Shown in pieces: positions 1 to 13,394 of a stretch of 64,000 nt of DNA. Below the pieces are notes generated by a model. The model ran no database searches, was not told the origin of the DNA, and saw only the letters and a program-made list of their open reading frames with translations. How positions within the stretch are numbered: position 1 is the stretch's first letter; each line of letters opens with the position of its first letter. A program made the position numbers and the translations under genes. Where the stretch lies: assembly GCA_963932465.1 (NCBI GenBank), contig OZ010793.1:261079696-261143695 (forward strand). The letters run 5' to 3'. Source of the stretch: Maratus speciosus (lineage: Eukaryota; Arthropoda; Arachnida; Araneae; Salticidae).

Positions 1-1859
1 CATTAATTGGTACCTTTTTTCAACAATTAAAATCTAGATTTAAACATGACCTTTCATTAAGAGACCACCTCTCAGAGCGACCAATTTTTATTGGAACGGA
101 ACATGGTCGCTTTAGGGAGGTTTTACTGTATATAACTTTTGTTGATAGTTTATTTCTGTCAAATAACTATATTATTTTATAATTTTCTTTCAGCTTTTCA
201 TGTATTTGTTTTATTTTTTGTGTGTATATGTAATTCAAAATCTTAACTCATTTAAGAAATATAATTATATATATTCCATATGAACAAATATTTTAACTAT
301 TTTCATGTACAATTTTAAATAGTATTTGATTTCTTTATTAAAGCGAAAGTTTTTCTTTTTTTACTTATTTTTTTATTATTTATCTAAACCCAGTGAATGT
401 AATTTAAAATAGAAATAAATAAAATAGTCAAAATAATCTAAAGTTTCATTATTTTGTTTGGCTGGTTTTGTTTATTTGAAAAAAGCATGGTATTCTGTCG
501 TATATATAATTTTATCATACTAATAATTTAGGAAACATTAGTCTTAAAGTCAAGCAAGTGTGATCGTATATTTAATTTTATGGCTAGTACTTCTTTTCAC
601 CTGAAAATGTGCAATTAGAATTAATTTTTTTTAAAAGCAGGTACTTAATCTCGCTGTAGCTTACATAAGTATGAAAAGCAAAATTTAAATAAAAAAAAGG
701 TGTATTACCAGTTGGTAGCTTCGTGTCATGATATTGCTGCTACAATGACAAACTTCTGGTAAATTAAAAATAAAATTATAAAATAGATATTAGGGAAAAT
801 ATTTAGATATTTAGAAAAAAAAGGAGATAGCTGAAACACTAATTTAAATAAAACATAACATTTATGATTTATTATGAAAACTTTGGTTGAAGTTGGGGAG
901 CATGGTGATAATCCATGCTGGATACATTAAGGGAAGAAAAATCTGCTAATCAGATGCAACTACTGAAGTACAATAAAAAATCGCTGGTCCAGCCACCACT
1001 TTCCATCCAAAACACCAGCTGGCCAGTTGATATACGTGAGTCGCTAAGTAGTGCTAGTGTGCGATAAACTCATTCGGCTAGTAGTCATGCATTGTACACA
1101 ACAACTGATTATTCAAAGAAGAAGTAAGATGTTTGATAAAATGGAAATTACTCTGAAACATCATCAGCATATGAGGAAGAGGAAATGACTTAAAATTAAG
1201 ATCAAGCTGAATGGGGCTGAAAATGTGAAACAAACATATGAAAACTATACATGGGGTATATCAAAATAAAGATAATTAGAAATGCTGAACTATGGGATTG
1301 ATTAATTAAGTAAATAAACAGAAACTTTTGAAAATAAAAAGGTAGGTACACAATCAGGTGCTTTATTTTCCATATAAATGTATAAGAGAAATAAAGCACC
1401 TGGTTGTGAACATGTCCCATTGTGATGAAAATCTATTTACCATGTGAGATACACCCAGACAAAGATAAATTTTCGAAGGGAATGATTAAAATTTTACAAA
1501 ATTTAGAGATTGCTAACCACCACCAGGAAATATACTGGGTTACAAAACGACTTTGACAGTAAGTCATAAAAGGTAAAACAATTCAATTACAGCACTATGT
1601 AATGTGACATGTATGTAAAAATTACTTGTATTTAACAGCTTATTCACAAAAGTTACAGGCTTCTTGTACAGGTTGTTGTAGCTGAGAGAGAAAGTACAGT
1701 CTAACCTGGTTTTAAAGATTGCAAAAGGTTCCTTAAAAAATCATCATTAAATCAAGGTTATTGAATCAGAAAGCCCATTAGATAAATTAAAGCTGCACAA
1801 AAGTTTATTGTAAAAAAAAAAAAAAAAAAAAAAATGCATTGTTAGGGTTTTGTTCATCT
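1..1859. other. AT-rich sequence, no gene seen
   Basis: No reading frame here looks like a protein. The stretch about 108-135 (gggaggttttactgtatat) resembles the ends of pogo/Tigger-type MITEs, and similar wording recurs near 1699-1712 and 3272-3287, so degraded pogo-like fragments are possible. An A-run occupies about 1812-1834. Otherwise I see nothing to annotate. Confidence 0.5.
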
Positions 1860-2345
1860 GACGAAACCCTATTCGTCTTGCTCCTCTATCTGTCTGTCTG
1901 TCCATCACAGAGCCCGTTCTCAGAAACTATATATGTTGGAGACTCTAAATTGTGCTTATAGCTAAACACCTCATATCAAACGACAAATCCTAAAATTTTG
2001 AAAAAGTCTTATATTTAACCCCCTGGGCTCCAACTTGTGTATTTTAATCTTTTTGTTCTAACTGAACCCCTAATTAAGTTGAAGACTTAAAATTTTGTAT
2101 ACTTATAGCTGAACACCTCACATCAAACGACAAATCATAAAATTTTGAAAAAGTCTTATATTTAACCCTCTGGGCTCTAACTTGTGCATTTTAAGCTTTT
2201 TTTCAACTGAGCCCCTATTTAAGCTGATGACTTGAAATTTTGCATACGTATAGTAGAACACTTGCGATCACACGAAAAATCATAAAATTTTCAAAAAGTC
2301 TTATATTATTTACTCTCCGGGCTCTAACTTGTGTATTTTAAGCAA
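1860..2345. repeat. Three degenerate tandem units of about 147 bp
   Basis: A phrase beginning near 1964 (aacacctcatatcaaacgac) recurs at about 2111 and, more diverged, at about 2255. Each is followed by a similar 'aaaattttgaaaaagtctta' block and a 'gggctc..aacttgtg' block. The spacing is about 145-147 bp. The array starts just after a short palindromic phrase near 1846-1877 (gacgaaaccctattcgtc) and a TCTG run. It is non-coding. Confidence 0.7.
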
Positions 2346-2617
2346 TTTTTCTAACCTCCCCTCATTGTACCCGATGGGTACTTTTCTAACTTTTGCCGAC
2401 ACCACTTTGACCACTCTTTCATATTATGCACATAGCCTTACATATTTCAGTTCCACTTTTTACTGCCAGGAGGCACCTACCTATCTCGAGTGCTATAGAC
2501 CTGATCCCCTCGCCATGTGACGTTTTTGATTTCTCTGTTCTATGTTATGCAATGATGCAATCTAGTTAATTTCTTTTGAATTTTACAAACGAATCCTACT
2601 AAAATGAATTTTCTTTG

Positions 2618-2880
2618 TTTCTTGACACTGTATAAGATTATCCAAAAAATTGTTTGAACTTGGGTATAATGAAACAAAAATGCTAGTCAGCTTATTGTAT
2701 ATCCTGAAGTTTCATGCCATTGTAAACGAAGTTATCTTTTGTGTATTTTGTTTCTTGACACTATAAGATTATCCAAAAAATTGTTTGAACTTGGGTATAA
2801 TGAAACAAAAATGCTAGTCAGCTTAGTGTACATCCTGAAGTTTCATGCCATTGTAAACGAAGTTATCTTTTGTGTATTTA
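2618..2880. repeat. Tandem duplication, unit about 133 bp
   Basis: Two nearly identical units begin at 2618 and 2751 with tttcttgacact and run to the same phrase (gaagttatcttttgtgtatt). Differences are a 2-base deletion and a few substitutions, so the duplication is fairly recent. A 113-residue frame over the second unit has no recognisable homology and I do not call it a gene. Confidence 0.8.
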
Positions 2881-4551
2881 AAACGAAAGCGAAAATGATG
2901 TATGTAGGAATTCTGAGGATTAAGAAATTTGTACTTCTAGACGTTAATCAGCAGAAAATCCTAAGTCTTACAAGGAGGGACGTTTTATTTCTCGGTCGTT
3001 GCACATGGGAGGGGAGATTTTCCCCAGCCCCACCCCCTACATTAATCTGTGATCACAAAATTTGTGACACATTGCCCTAATAAATTTAGAGGCTTTTTAC
3101 TTTTTTATACTTTTTTTTTTTCTAGTTACAAAATAATTTTTCATCCTTTATTGCCAAAATTACTGTCCGCTATTCGGAATGTCCGTTATTAAGAGGTTAA
3201 ACCTACAAAAATTTAGGTTTTGGGAGTAAGGATTAGAAAACTTTCCATTAAATAGAGGTGTCCACCATTCGGAGGTTTTACTGTATATAGATAGATAGAT
3301 ATAAAGTTGAACTGGGGGTGGTTTTGGGTTCTAGAGGTTATGATCGGCGTAGATCTGCAAAAATTTTTCAGAAATTCCAACATAGGGGAGAATGTATAGT
3401 AGGTAGTATTTCTTACGAAATCTACCTAAAAGCTGAGAAAATTACTAGATTTTTTACATATAAATTTTTATAAGCAAAAGTTATCAAAATATTAAAAATC
3501 AATCCTATCCTTAAATCTCTTATATATGGTATGATGTAAAGCCCATTTTGAAAATATGAAAAATCTGAAAAACACGAACTGAGATAAATGAGTTTAAAGA
3601 TTTCTTTTAAAGAGTGAGTATGATATTAGATGTTTGTTAAATCAGCCATAACTGTGGTTCTATATGCAGTATCAGCCTGAAATTTTGTCAGGATATAGTC
3701 GAAAGTATGTGGTATCTGATAAGATGAAAATCTGAAAATCGAAATTTTTTAGGAAATTTCTATATTGGCGGTATGCCGAGTCTCGATAAAATGGTTATCT
3801 GTGTCAGTTGGCGGGAAAAGAAAAAAAAAAAAGCATGGTTTTAGTATGTGCCAATGGATGTGCCTCTTTCAAAAGCAGTGATTTGTTGAAAACGCTGATT
3901 TTCTTTGGATGGAATATAATTATAATAGCGAAAAATCGAATATTTTGTTTATTTATATTATTTAGGTATTCCATTCTTCTCTAGAAAAGTTACAATAAAA
4001 CAAAAAGTAAGTTTAATTTTATAAGAAAGTGGAAATATTATTCAGTAATAAGTTGAATGAATGCATATTATACTTCTTGTCAGATAGCGAAGATTTTTTA
4101 AGTATTCATGATGAAATTCTTATTGTGCTTGTTACTATTATGCAATAATAATAATAAAAAATACTTCTATTCAAAGTGGACATGCCCCAACGCTTTTCGA
4201 AACCGAATCCAAAACTTAAAACAATAGACTCTAGTTCTGAAAGAAAAATAGACATTAAAATCACAGGGAAAAAAAAGAAAAAACCAAATGCTGCATTATG
4301 TATTTCCCGTCTAGATTTCGTAAATATTTAAAAGACTAAATTCCTAAATATTCCTTTAATAACTGTATATAAAGAAGTATATTTCCAACCATATCACGGA
4401 ATTTCAACAACAGAAAATTGATTTTTCGTATTTCTGTTTCTACAAAATCTCGTTAACAAGATTTTGCATGAGATTTGTTGCTTAGATTTTCTGATAAAAT
4501 CTCTCGCATAACAAGAAGCTTATGCAAAAGACCTTTTGCTCCTCATTTAAT

Positions 4552-4599
<48 letters not shown>

Positions 4600-5270
4600 G
4601 ACTGTGGAAATAAATAGTTGCATATGAAATATTCTGATTTTTTTTTTTTTTTTTTTGCTTATACAGAAGAATTAACTGTTTAGATTAAAAATCTCAAATT
4701 TCTTTTGAGGACTCTAGTATCTAGTGCCTGTAGGCGTCTACTGTGTTTAAGGCTATTCTCAAATCCAAAGAGGCAACTTTATGACATAAGTTTTAATTAA
4801 TTTTTGTTCAGAAATGCATGAAATTGTCAAGTGTTATTCAGAAACTATGCGATCGAAAGACATTTTTCCATTTTTTGGTAAACGCAAAAGATCTTTCAGA
4901 ATATACTGTCAAAGTTGGCGTTTTGAACCGAATTTGCGGTCGAAAGGAGAAAAACCGGTTGTCACGTTACCCACATCCACTCATAACTCGATAAATAATT
5001 TATTAATAAAAAAAAAATGGAAAACTCATTTTGATTGTAAAACGCCTCATTAGTCAGTCCTGCCAATTTTGAGCCTTTACGTTTAAAAATTAGAAAGCTT
5101 CGCGCTCGTTGAGCAGTGCACTTTAGAATCGCTTCAAGCCATAATTAGACAATGGTTGAAAAAGACCACACAGAACCACTGAGTATTTTAAAATGTCTAT
5201 TTGAAAAGGCAATCAAAGCTGTTAAGTAGAAGGTAATTTATATTTTCAACAATATTTGGGACTACGGAAA

Positions 5271-5386
5271 AGATTTTATTTTTTAAACCAATGTACATCA
5301 AAATCGTTCGAAAATCGATCCGTATCTGAGATTTTATTTTTTAAACCAATGTACATCAAAATCGTTCGAAAATCGATCCGGATCTG
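5271..5386. repeat. 58-bp tandem duplication
   Basis: Units 5271-5328 and 5329-5386 both read agattttattttttaaacc and continue through a cgttcgaaaatcgatccg block, with only about one change between them. Just downstream a looser repeat of 'atgttt.gtgctgccatct' occurs twice (about 5392 and 5431). Confidence 0.85.
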
Positions 5387-5919
5387 ATAAATGTTTGGTG
5401 CTGCCATCTGTTACACTAATTTTAATACAAATGTTTAGTGCTGCCATCTTTTATCATAATGTTGATATAAAGTTTGATTCAGGATAAAGTTGCAACTTCC
5501 ACATGAAATTGCAGTAAAATCTGGACAAATAGAACCTATGTTAACAGTAAAAAAAAAAAAAAAATTCTTGGCTTCGGCAGAATGAATACGATGCAATTAC
5601 AATAGACAACGTACCTGTTAAGACTTAAATTTCTCTAAAACGGAAAAAAATTCGGGTCTTTTGTGATTCTGCCTTAGATTTTACTGCATATCCATCCAGG
5701 AAGAAAAAGGGTATCGTACGTCTAAGATGTTTTTGAAGAGATGAAAGGTAATCAGTGGATAACATGTTCAATATGCTGGCCGCCTACATAAGAATGTGGC
5801 AAAAGGAATCGACCCTAGCAAAAATAAATTCGAGTACAAAAATAAAATAAAAATCACTTTGCTGCCAATTTATTAAACTCCCCCTCTCTCTTTGTAAAAT
5901 CTGTTAACCTACCATGACA

Positions 5920-6690
5920 TAGGTGTGCGTGTCGAGAGGAATATTCGCATTAAAAAAACAAAAACTAGAAAACAGGAATTCTGCTTTTTCAGAATTTAAT
6001 GTCGCCCCCAATGAAAAAGAAATACATATGTATATAAATATAGATAGTACAAAACATATTTCAGTTTTAAGACTTAAAACACAAACTTTTATTTTATATA
6101 AAATGATGTCATTCGCATCCGCTGAAGAATTCCACATATACAATCCAGTCTTAAACAACATCTACAGAAAAGTATGCATATGACGTCACTATCGCAGAAT
6201 AATACACAATCCCAGCAAAAAGCGATGTCGTCATTCAAGAAACTCGACCAAAAAAATTGGCTATCTAATGATTCATATGCCTTTATTTGTTTGTAACATT
6301 AATATAGATACATAAAATTAAATATATTTTATAATAGCTTCATGTTTTATCAGAAATCCTTATTTTTTCAAAATAGCATGTATTTTTACTACATTTTTTT
6401 TTTAGTTATTATGAGAAAATGGCAAAAAAAGATATAATTGTCTACTATTTTCCAACTATTTTTCCTTTACTTTCTGCAGAAATGGAGTACTCCAGTTGCC
6501 AACATTAAAAACATTTCGTTAAAAACTACAAAGAAATTAACATCACAAAAATGAATTGAGATGCAGTTTTCAAACAAATTGCCTTTACAAGCATTTTTTT
6601 CCCTATACGATGGTATAAAAATTGAAAATGTGCGATAATTAGAAGTTTTAAAAAATTCAGTAGAGATTATCCCGTACAATGATACATCTG
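5920..6690. repeat. Dispersed repeat, copy 1
   Basis: The interval contains phrases (aagtatgcatatgacg, ataatagcttcatgtttt, gtgcgataattagaag) that recur at about 9700-10090 and, on the opposite strand, at about 53800-54166. The last phrase also recurs at about 44510-44610, 49045-49150 and 52075-52180. It is a non-coding interspersed family whose ends I cannot define. Confidence 0.6.
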
Positions 6691-7389
6691 CTTTGTTTTA
6701 CAGCTGGCTTATATAACGGAACGTTATGTTTTAGAGACGACACTTTAATTGCTGACCGAAAAAAAAAAGAATATCAGGTTGAAAAAAAAAAACCCGAAAA
6801 CTTGATAAAACTATAAAATATCCAAAATAATAGTAAAATATATTTCATTTTTACATAAAACGAAACAGTATAAACCTTTGAAAATGGAATCTGTCTATAC
6901 GGAATTCTGTTTTAAACGTAAAAAAAATAACAATAATAAAAGTTCCGGCGGAAGGAATAGCACACAATTGTACCTAATATGATGGAAATCTGGCTAAACG
7001 AAACGATTACGTTTTAGCAGGTTTCATTGTATACATTATTATATTAGAAATAATCGTTAAAATAATAATGATTTATGGGAATAAACAACACCAGCCTCTT
7101 CACAGTTATTCCTGTCGAGGCTTGTCGTACGTCGTCCGCTATCCGGGTTAGAGTTTAAGATTGAGTGTAGAATATGAACAATATTTTCTACTCTTGAATG
7201 CCCCTGCCCACACCTTGTACATAATATTTTATAGATATAACATTTTGAAGATAAACATCTTTAAATACATAAATTTTATAGTGGAAAAAAAATGAGCAGA
7301 ACTAAACGAATGTTAAATATATTTAGATATTCGGTACTAAACATTTATTTATTGTTCCAGTGGCATGAGACAAGAGCGTACTCAATGTG

Positions 7390-8945
7390 TGTGTGGGGAG
7401 GGGAGAGGAGAGAGGTTAATCACCAGGGTTTGATCCTCCATCGAAATTTCTGTTCAAACAGACCACCCAAAAGTACATAAAACAAGGTTCGTCAGTCAAA
7501 CCAGAGAATTGATAAATCAGCGTTGAATTCAACATTTTCCTCCGAAAGGTATTTCTAAACCTCTGAAGAAAGAAGGTTGGGGAACAGGTTAATCACCAGG
7601 GTTTTATCCTCCACCGAAATTTCTGTTCAAACAGACCTCCTAAAAGTACATAAAACAAGGTTCGTCAGTCAAATCACAGAATTGATAAACCAGTGTTGAG
7701 GTCAACATTGGGGAGGGGAAGGGTAATCACCAAGGTTTGATCCTTCACCGAATTTCTGTTCAAACAGACCTCCCAAAAGTACATAAAACAAGGTTCGTCA
7801 ATCAAACCAAAGAATTGATAAACCAGTGTTGAATTCAACATTTTCCTCCGAAAGGTATTTCTAAACCTCTGAAGAAAGAAGGTTGGGGAAGGGGTTAATC
7901 ACCCGGGTTTTATCCTCCACCGAAATTTCTGTTCAAACAGACCTCCTAAAAGTACATAAAACAAGGTTCGTCAGTCAAACCACAGAATTGATAAACCAGT
8001 GTTGAGGTCAACATTGGGGAGGGGAAGGGTAATCACCAAGGTTTGATCCTTCACCGAATTTCTGTTCAAACAGACCTCCCAAAAGTACATAAAACAAGGT
8101 TCGTCAATCAAACCAAAGAATTGATAAACCAGTGTTGAATTCAACATTTTCCTCCGAAAGGTATTTCTAAACCTCTGAAGAAAGAAGGTTGGGGAAGGGG
8201 TTAATCACCCGTGTTTTATCCTCCACCGAAATTTCTGTTCAAACAGACCTCCTAAAAGTACATAAAACAAGGTTCGTCAGTCAAATCACAGAATTGATAA
8301 ACCAGTGTTGAGGTCAACATTGGGGAGGGGAAGGGTAATCACCAAGGTTTGATCCTTCACCGAATTTCTGTTCAAACAGACCTCCCAAAAGTACATAAAA
8401 CAAGGTTCGTCAATCAAACCAAAGAATTGATAAACCAGTGTTGAGGTCAACATTGGGGAGGGGAAGGGTAATCACCAAGGTTTGATCCTTCACCGAATTT
8501 CTGTTCAAACAGACCTCCCAAAAGTACATGAAACAAGGTTCGTCAATCAAACCAAAGAATTGATAAACCAGTGTTGAATTCAACATTTTCCTCCGAAAGG
8601 TATTTCTAAACCTCTGAAGAAAGAAGGTTGGGGAAGAGGTTAATCACCCGGGTTTTATCCTCCACCGAAATTTCTGTTCAAACAGACCTTCCAAAAGTAC
8701 ATAAAACAAGGTTCGTCAGTCAAACCACAGAATTGATAAACCAGTGTTGAGGTCAACATTGGAGAGGGGGAGGGGTAATCACCAAGGTTTGATCCTCCTT
8801 CGAATTTCTGTTCAAACAGACCTCCCAAAAGTACATAAAACAAGGTACGTCAGTCAAAGAGTTGATAAACCAGTGTTGAATTCAACATTTTCCTCTGGAA
8901 GGTATTTCTAAAGCTCTGAAGAAAGAAGGTTGGTGGAAAGGGGTG
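7390..8945. repeat. Satellite array with 306-bp dimeric higher-order unit
   Basis: Ten monomers are anchored on 'aatcacc[ac][ag]g' at 7418, 7591, 7725, 7897, 8031, 8203, 8337, 8470, 8642 and 8777. Spacings alternate 172-173 and 133-135 bp, giving a repeated long-short dimer of about 306 bp; one short-short step (8337 to 8470) breaks the alternation. The long monomer carries an extra block containing cctccgaaaggtatttct. Dimers are nearly identical to one another, more so than long to short monomers, as expected from unequal exchange of the dimer. Both strands carry only short accidental frames. Confidence 0.9.
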
Positions 8946-11900
8946 GAGGGTTATTTGTACTTCTATGCTATCAAAAAGCATAAAACCTCAAATCTTCTTG
9001 TGAAGACATTTTGATGCTTCTCGGACAAATCTCTCTCCCCCCCCCCCCCCTAGTCCTTCTGTATTCAGCAATAGACACTAAGCATTGATTCGTTGCTTTC
9101 GTGCTTGTACTGCATTACGCCGATTTCTCATCGCGATCAGTAATTCGTGATTCTAAAGCAACTACTTGCGTAACAACCTAATTGTGTTGCATTTGCACTG
9201 CATAAAACCTTTCGATTTTTTTTTAGGAAATGGAAATCTAATTGTATTCTACATTTTAAAACATTTATAATATTAATTATCATATTTTATCGTTTAAAAA
9301 AAGGAGTCATATTTACAATTCAGGTGAACTGAAAATTATGAAAATTACATTACGCAAATTATGTTACTTTAATAAAATTATAGTAAAATGTTTTTATAAC
9401 ACGTAATAAAATTTTTTTGGTCGAGAGAATTTCACACTAAAATTTGGAGCATTATTTGAATTTGGTAAGCCTGCAATTATAACCAAGCTAATTTTTAGTT
9501 ACTTCTCTAACTCGTTGAAGTGAATTCATCCATGTGAGAATCCCCACGTTCTGTAATGTAGGTTGCTATGTGTTGGACAAAGACATTCAATTTGAGCATG
9601 CACGATGAGCAATGTCACCGATCTTCTATAGAGGCATTCTAAATTTCAGCAAAACCTTGCATATTATTAATGTGCGATTTCTATTACGTTATTTTCAAAA
9701 GTGATGTCATTTGCCAAAAGCATTTCCTTCTATGAAGAATTTCTAAGCTACTGGAGTGAAAATGACTCACTTCTACCAAAGAAATTCCAGTTTTAAGAAT
9801 TAAAAAAACACGCTTTAATGTATAAAAGGATGTCATTTACATCCGTTAAAGCAATACACTTTTAATATCCTTGAGAAGAGTCTTAACACCTATAGAAAAG
9901 TATGCATATGACGCCACGGTCTCGCACTGGTATTCAAACCCACCAAAAAGCTATATCTTTATTAAAAAAACTGGGCAAAACACATGAGTTACCTAATTAT
10001 TCACAAGCCTTCATTTGTTTGTAACAATTATATGGATACTGAAAATTAAATATAATTTATAATAGCTTCATATTCTATCAAAAATAATTCATTTACATTT
10101 TCTCCAAATTTGCAAAACGTTATTTCACATGGATTAATAAAATTGCACTCTTTCAGCTGTTTGGTAGTAATTAAAAATGAATTTGGGGGAAATAAGTCGC
10201 ATAAATATTCTTTAAAATACATTTTTGTAAAGAGAAAGTAAACTAAAAACAAGTGGGTAAGTGTGATCACAGATCGCACAGAGGGTTTCGTTTAACATTC
10301 CTTTCAAAGTACTTTATCCTTTAATTAATTAACCCAAATTGTTAATTTATAATAATTAAATCTTTACATATATCGAGATGACATAGAGGAGGTGAGGATG
10401 GAGGTAGGAAGAGTGTGAAGAATAACATTATTGGGCACATGGCCTTTCATTTAAGATATTACATGACATATATCGTAGATTAAATTTGAGTTTGCGAATT
10501 TTTTTCAATAGCGTTCCCTGGCAACAGAAAGACAAAAATGGGTGAGCATGAGATGATGCTAATTATTGAGATTTGTTATACAGATTTTTTTTCTTAATTT
10601 TTGGGGAAATTTATGGGGTAGTAATGAACAAAATAAAACATTAAAACACCTTTTAGTGGTGAAAAAATGAGTTAAGAAAGTGGGCAGTGGATTCTTAGTA
10701 ATGGATAGGCTTTGAAACGAAGTGTTATATGAAAAAATCCATTTCCTGCTCCGCTCCCCCCTTCTCACAGGGGAATACCCATAATTGTCTGGGGTTGAAA
10801 TAGACCCCGACAAGATGTCGGGCTCGACGAGATACCCCTTTCGGTCAAGCCTTCAAATGAGGTCGAATCTCGCTGTAGTTTGATTAGGGGCTGAGTTAGA
10901 AAAATTGCTTAAAATACACAAGTTAGAGACCAGAGAGGTAAAAAAGAAACTTAGAAATTCATCTGGGACTCGGAATGGAATGTTTTTTTAATTGATGCAT
11001 CTTCTCCAAACATTAACATTTTAGTTAGCTTTCTTTATCATCTACACACTTTTTTCAATATATTGGTATTTTATTTAATTTCTTGACTAATAAAAGAACT
11101 CGAATGTGTATAAACCATACTGTTCGAAAATTTTTTGACTTCTTTATCTGAATAAAATCTTTCTCTTTCTAACGCTTCTTTAAGTGGATCCAAATAATTG
11201 TTAGTTACAAGATAATAAGTTTGCACTATAAGCAAGGTAATATGTTTGTTTTGTTACACCTGTTGTGTGAGGTATTTCATAGTCTCAGAGAAGATGAACA
11301 TTCGGATTGGAACGGAATGTTTTTAATTACTGCAATTTCTCCAAACATTAACATTATTTTATTGCATTATATGTAAATCGTTCATGAAGGAAACTGACGT
11401 ACAAAATACATTGCAAATCCCAAAAATATTAGTGAGTACTGTCAGTTTTTGCTTCAACGGAACAGTTTCACTTTTCGTGCGGTATTCCAGCATACTGGAT
11501 AGCCCTGTTTAACTTTATTCACGGCTTTTTTTAAACAACTTGTGTCATTTACATACTTGAGACCTTGATTGGGTGTCATTTTCGACTTTAATCTTTGGCA
11601 AATGTCAATAAGTTTGATATTTTCATTTGTTTGAAGTTTTCTAATTTCACTTTGTGCAACCGCGCTGGTACTTTATTTTTATTCATAATGCCAGCGACTA
11701 CATAAATGAATGTATGAAGATTAAAACGATGCAAAACAGATTTTTAGACTGTAAACAACTTATCATAATTGACCTGATAACAAGAATAAAAAAATTCTCT
11801 GGATATTTAAAAAAAGTCTTTTTTATATTTGATCCAAGTTTTAGTAACGCTGATGCAGGGGTGATTCTGTTCCGAATTTTACGGAAATTCCGTAAAATTG

Positions 11901-11980
11901 AGGCAGTCATTTCCAAAACTTAAAAAAAAATCGGACATAGATCCGAAAATTCAGACATAAAATATATTGCGAATTTCGAC
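8946..11980. other. AT-rich non-coding stretch
   Basis: No gene is supported. A C-run lies at about 9037-9051. A second copy of the dispersed repeat seen at 5920-6690 occupies about 9690-10090. A block at 10740-10870 is less AT-rich and contains a short palindromic phrase (gacaagatgtcgggctcg). The rest is featureless. Confidence 0.5.
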
Positions 11981-11984
11981 AAAT

Positions 11985-13325
11985 GACCGCGAGAAAAATA
12001 AATTATCGTCAATCGTTCGAAGAAAAATCACCAATTTCCTCAAAAGATCGCGGGAAAAATACGAATTTCGTCAGAGGATCGCCAAAAAAACCCCGCAAAT
12101 TTCGTCAAAGGATGGCGAAAAACGCGAATTTCGTCCAGGGATCACGAAAAAATGCGAATTTCGTCAAAGAATCGAGAAAAAACGCAAATTTTGTAAAGGA
12201 TCGCAAGAAAACAGCAATTTTCGTAAAGGATCGTGAAAAAAAAACAGTAATTTATCGTAAAGAATCGCAGGGGTCCCAGCGCTGCGCCAGAAATGGCCGA
12301 TTGCTACCACTGTATTTTAATAGTATTTTTTGACTTATTTAATGACAGAATTTATGACATTTAAATAAGGACAAGAATGCTAATAAAATTTAGTGGTAGC
12401 AATCGGCCATTTCTGGCGCAGCGCTGGCACCCCTGGAATCGCGAAAAAAACAGCAGTTTTTCGCAAAGAATCGCGAAAAAAAACAGCAATTTTTGCCAAA
12501 AGTTCACGAAAAAACCCGCAAATTTGGTCAAAAGATCGCAAAAAACGACAAATTTCGTCAAAAGATCGCGAAAAAACGCGAATTTCGTAAAGGATCACAG
12601 GAAACAGCAATTTTCGTAAAGGATCGCGAAAAAACAGCAGTTTTTCGTAAAGAATCGCGAAAAAAACCCAGCAATTTTTGTCAAAAGTTCACGAAAAAAC
12701 CCGCAAATTTCGTCAAAAGATCGCGAAAAAACGCGAATTTCGTAAAGGATCGCGAGAAAACAGCAATTTTCGTAAAGGATCGCGAAAAAAAACAGCAATT
12801 TGTCGTAAAGGATCGTGAAAAAAAAAATCAGTTTTTCGTAAAGAATCGCGAAAAAAAAACAACAATTTTTGTCGAAAGTTCAGTAAAAAAAACTGCAAAT
12901 TTCGTCAAAAGATCGAAAAACGACAAATTTCGTCAAAAGATCGCGAGAAAACGCGAATTTCGTCCAGGGATCACGAAAAAAATTCGTCTTTGATCAAATA
13001 ATCGAAAATAAAACGCAAATTTCGTAAGGGATCGTGATAAAACAACAATTTTTCGTAAAGGATCACGAAAAAAAACAGCATTTTTCGTCAAACGTTCACG
13101 AAAAAACCCGGCAAATTTCGCCAAAATATCGCGAAAACCCGCAAATTTCGCTAAAAGATCGCGAAAAAACGGCAAATTTCGTCAAAAGATTGCGAAAAAA
13201 CCGCAAATTTCGTACAGGGATCACGAAAAAATGCGAATTTCGTCAAAAAATCGAGGAAAAACCGCAAATTTTGTAAAGGATCGCGAAAAAACCGCAAATT
13301 TCGCCAGAAGGGCGTGAAGAAAAAC
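11985..13325. repeat. Minisatellite of about 28-32 bp units, aatttcgtcaaaggatcgcg-like
   Basis: Dozens of imperfect units alternate an 'aatttcgt' or 'caatttttcg' half with a 'gatcgcgaaaaaac' half. Because unit length varies around 30 bp and stops are rare in the motif, long K/F/R-rich frames stay open in several frames on both strands, the longest 166 residues at 12493-12993. They have no domain, start context or frame preference, so I read them as by-products of the repeat. The array is interrupted by a hAT-like MITE at 12268-12435. Confidence 0.88.
12268..12435. mobile_element. hAT-like MITE, 168 bp
   Basis: The element begins CAGGGGTCCCAGCGCTGCGC and ends with its near-perfect reverse complement, giving terminal inverted repeats of about 44 bp around a short AT-rich centre. 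CAGGGGT-type ends are typical of hAT elements. It sits within the minisatellite; both flanks share GAATCG, but the repetitive host prevents a clean 8-bp duplication from being read. Confidence 0.85.
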
Positions 13326-13393
13326 ACATAGGGCCGGTAGTGCCCCCCCCCCCATTTGCTGTAACCTTTCAGAAAATTTGCTGTGAATTTCAG

Positions 13394-13394
<1 letters not shown>

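Larger units (their letters stand above)
2881..7385. other. AT-rich non-coding stretch with small repeats
   Basis: No gene is supported. Contents I can name are a pogo-like fragment (about 3150-3290), a long A-run (about 4554-4595) followed by a T-run (about 4639-4656), a 58-bp tandem duplication at 5271-5386, and one copy of a dispersed repeat at about 5920-6690. A 79-residue frame at 4814-5053 shows no motif. Confidence 0.5.

Noticed and set aside
7390..8945. CRISPR-like alternation of constant and variable blocks
   Set aside because: The units are 134-172 bp, repeated end to end without unique spacers, and the window is eukaryotic; this is a satellite.
9030..9056. TCTCTC...CCCTAG as a Helitron terminus
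   Set aside because: The C-run is simple sequence, with no hairpin and no matching TC start nearby.
12493..12993. 166-residue K/F-rich reading frame
   Set aside because: It lies wholly within the roughly 30-bp minisatellite. Equally long frames exist in other frames and on the other strand, and there is no domain or start context.
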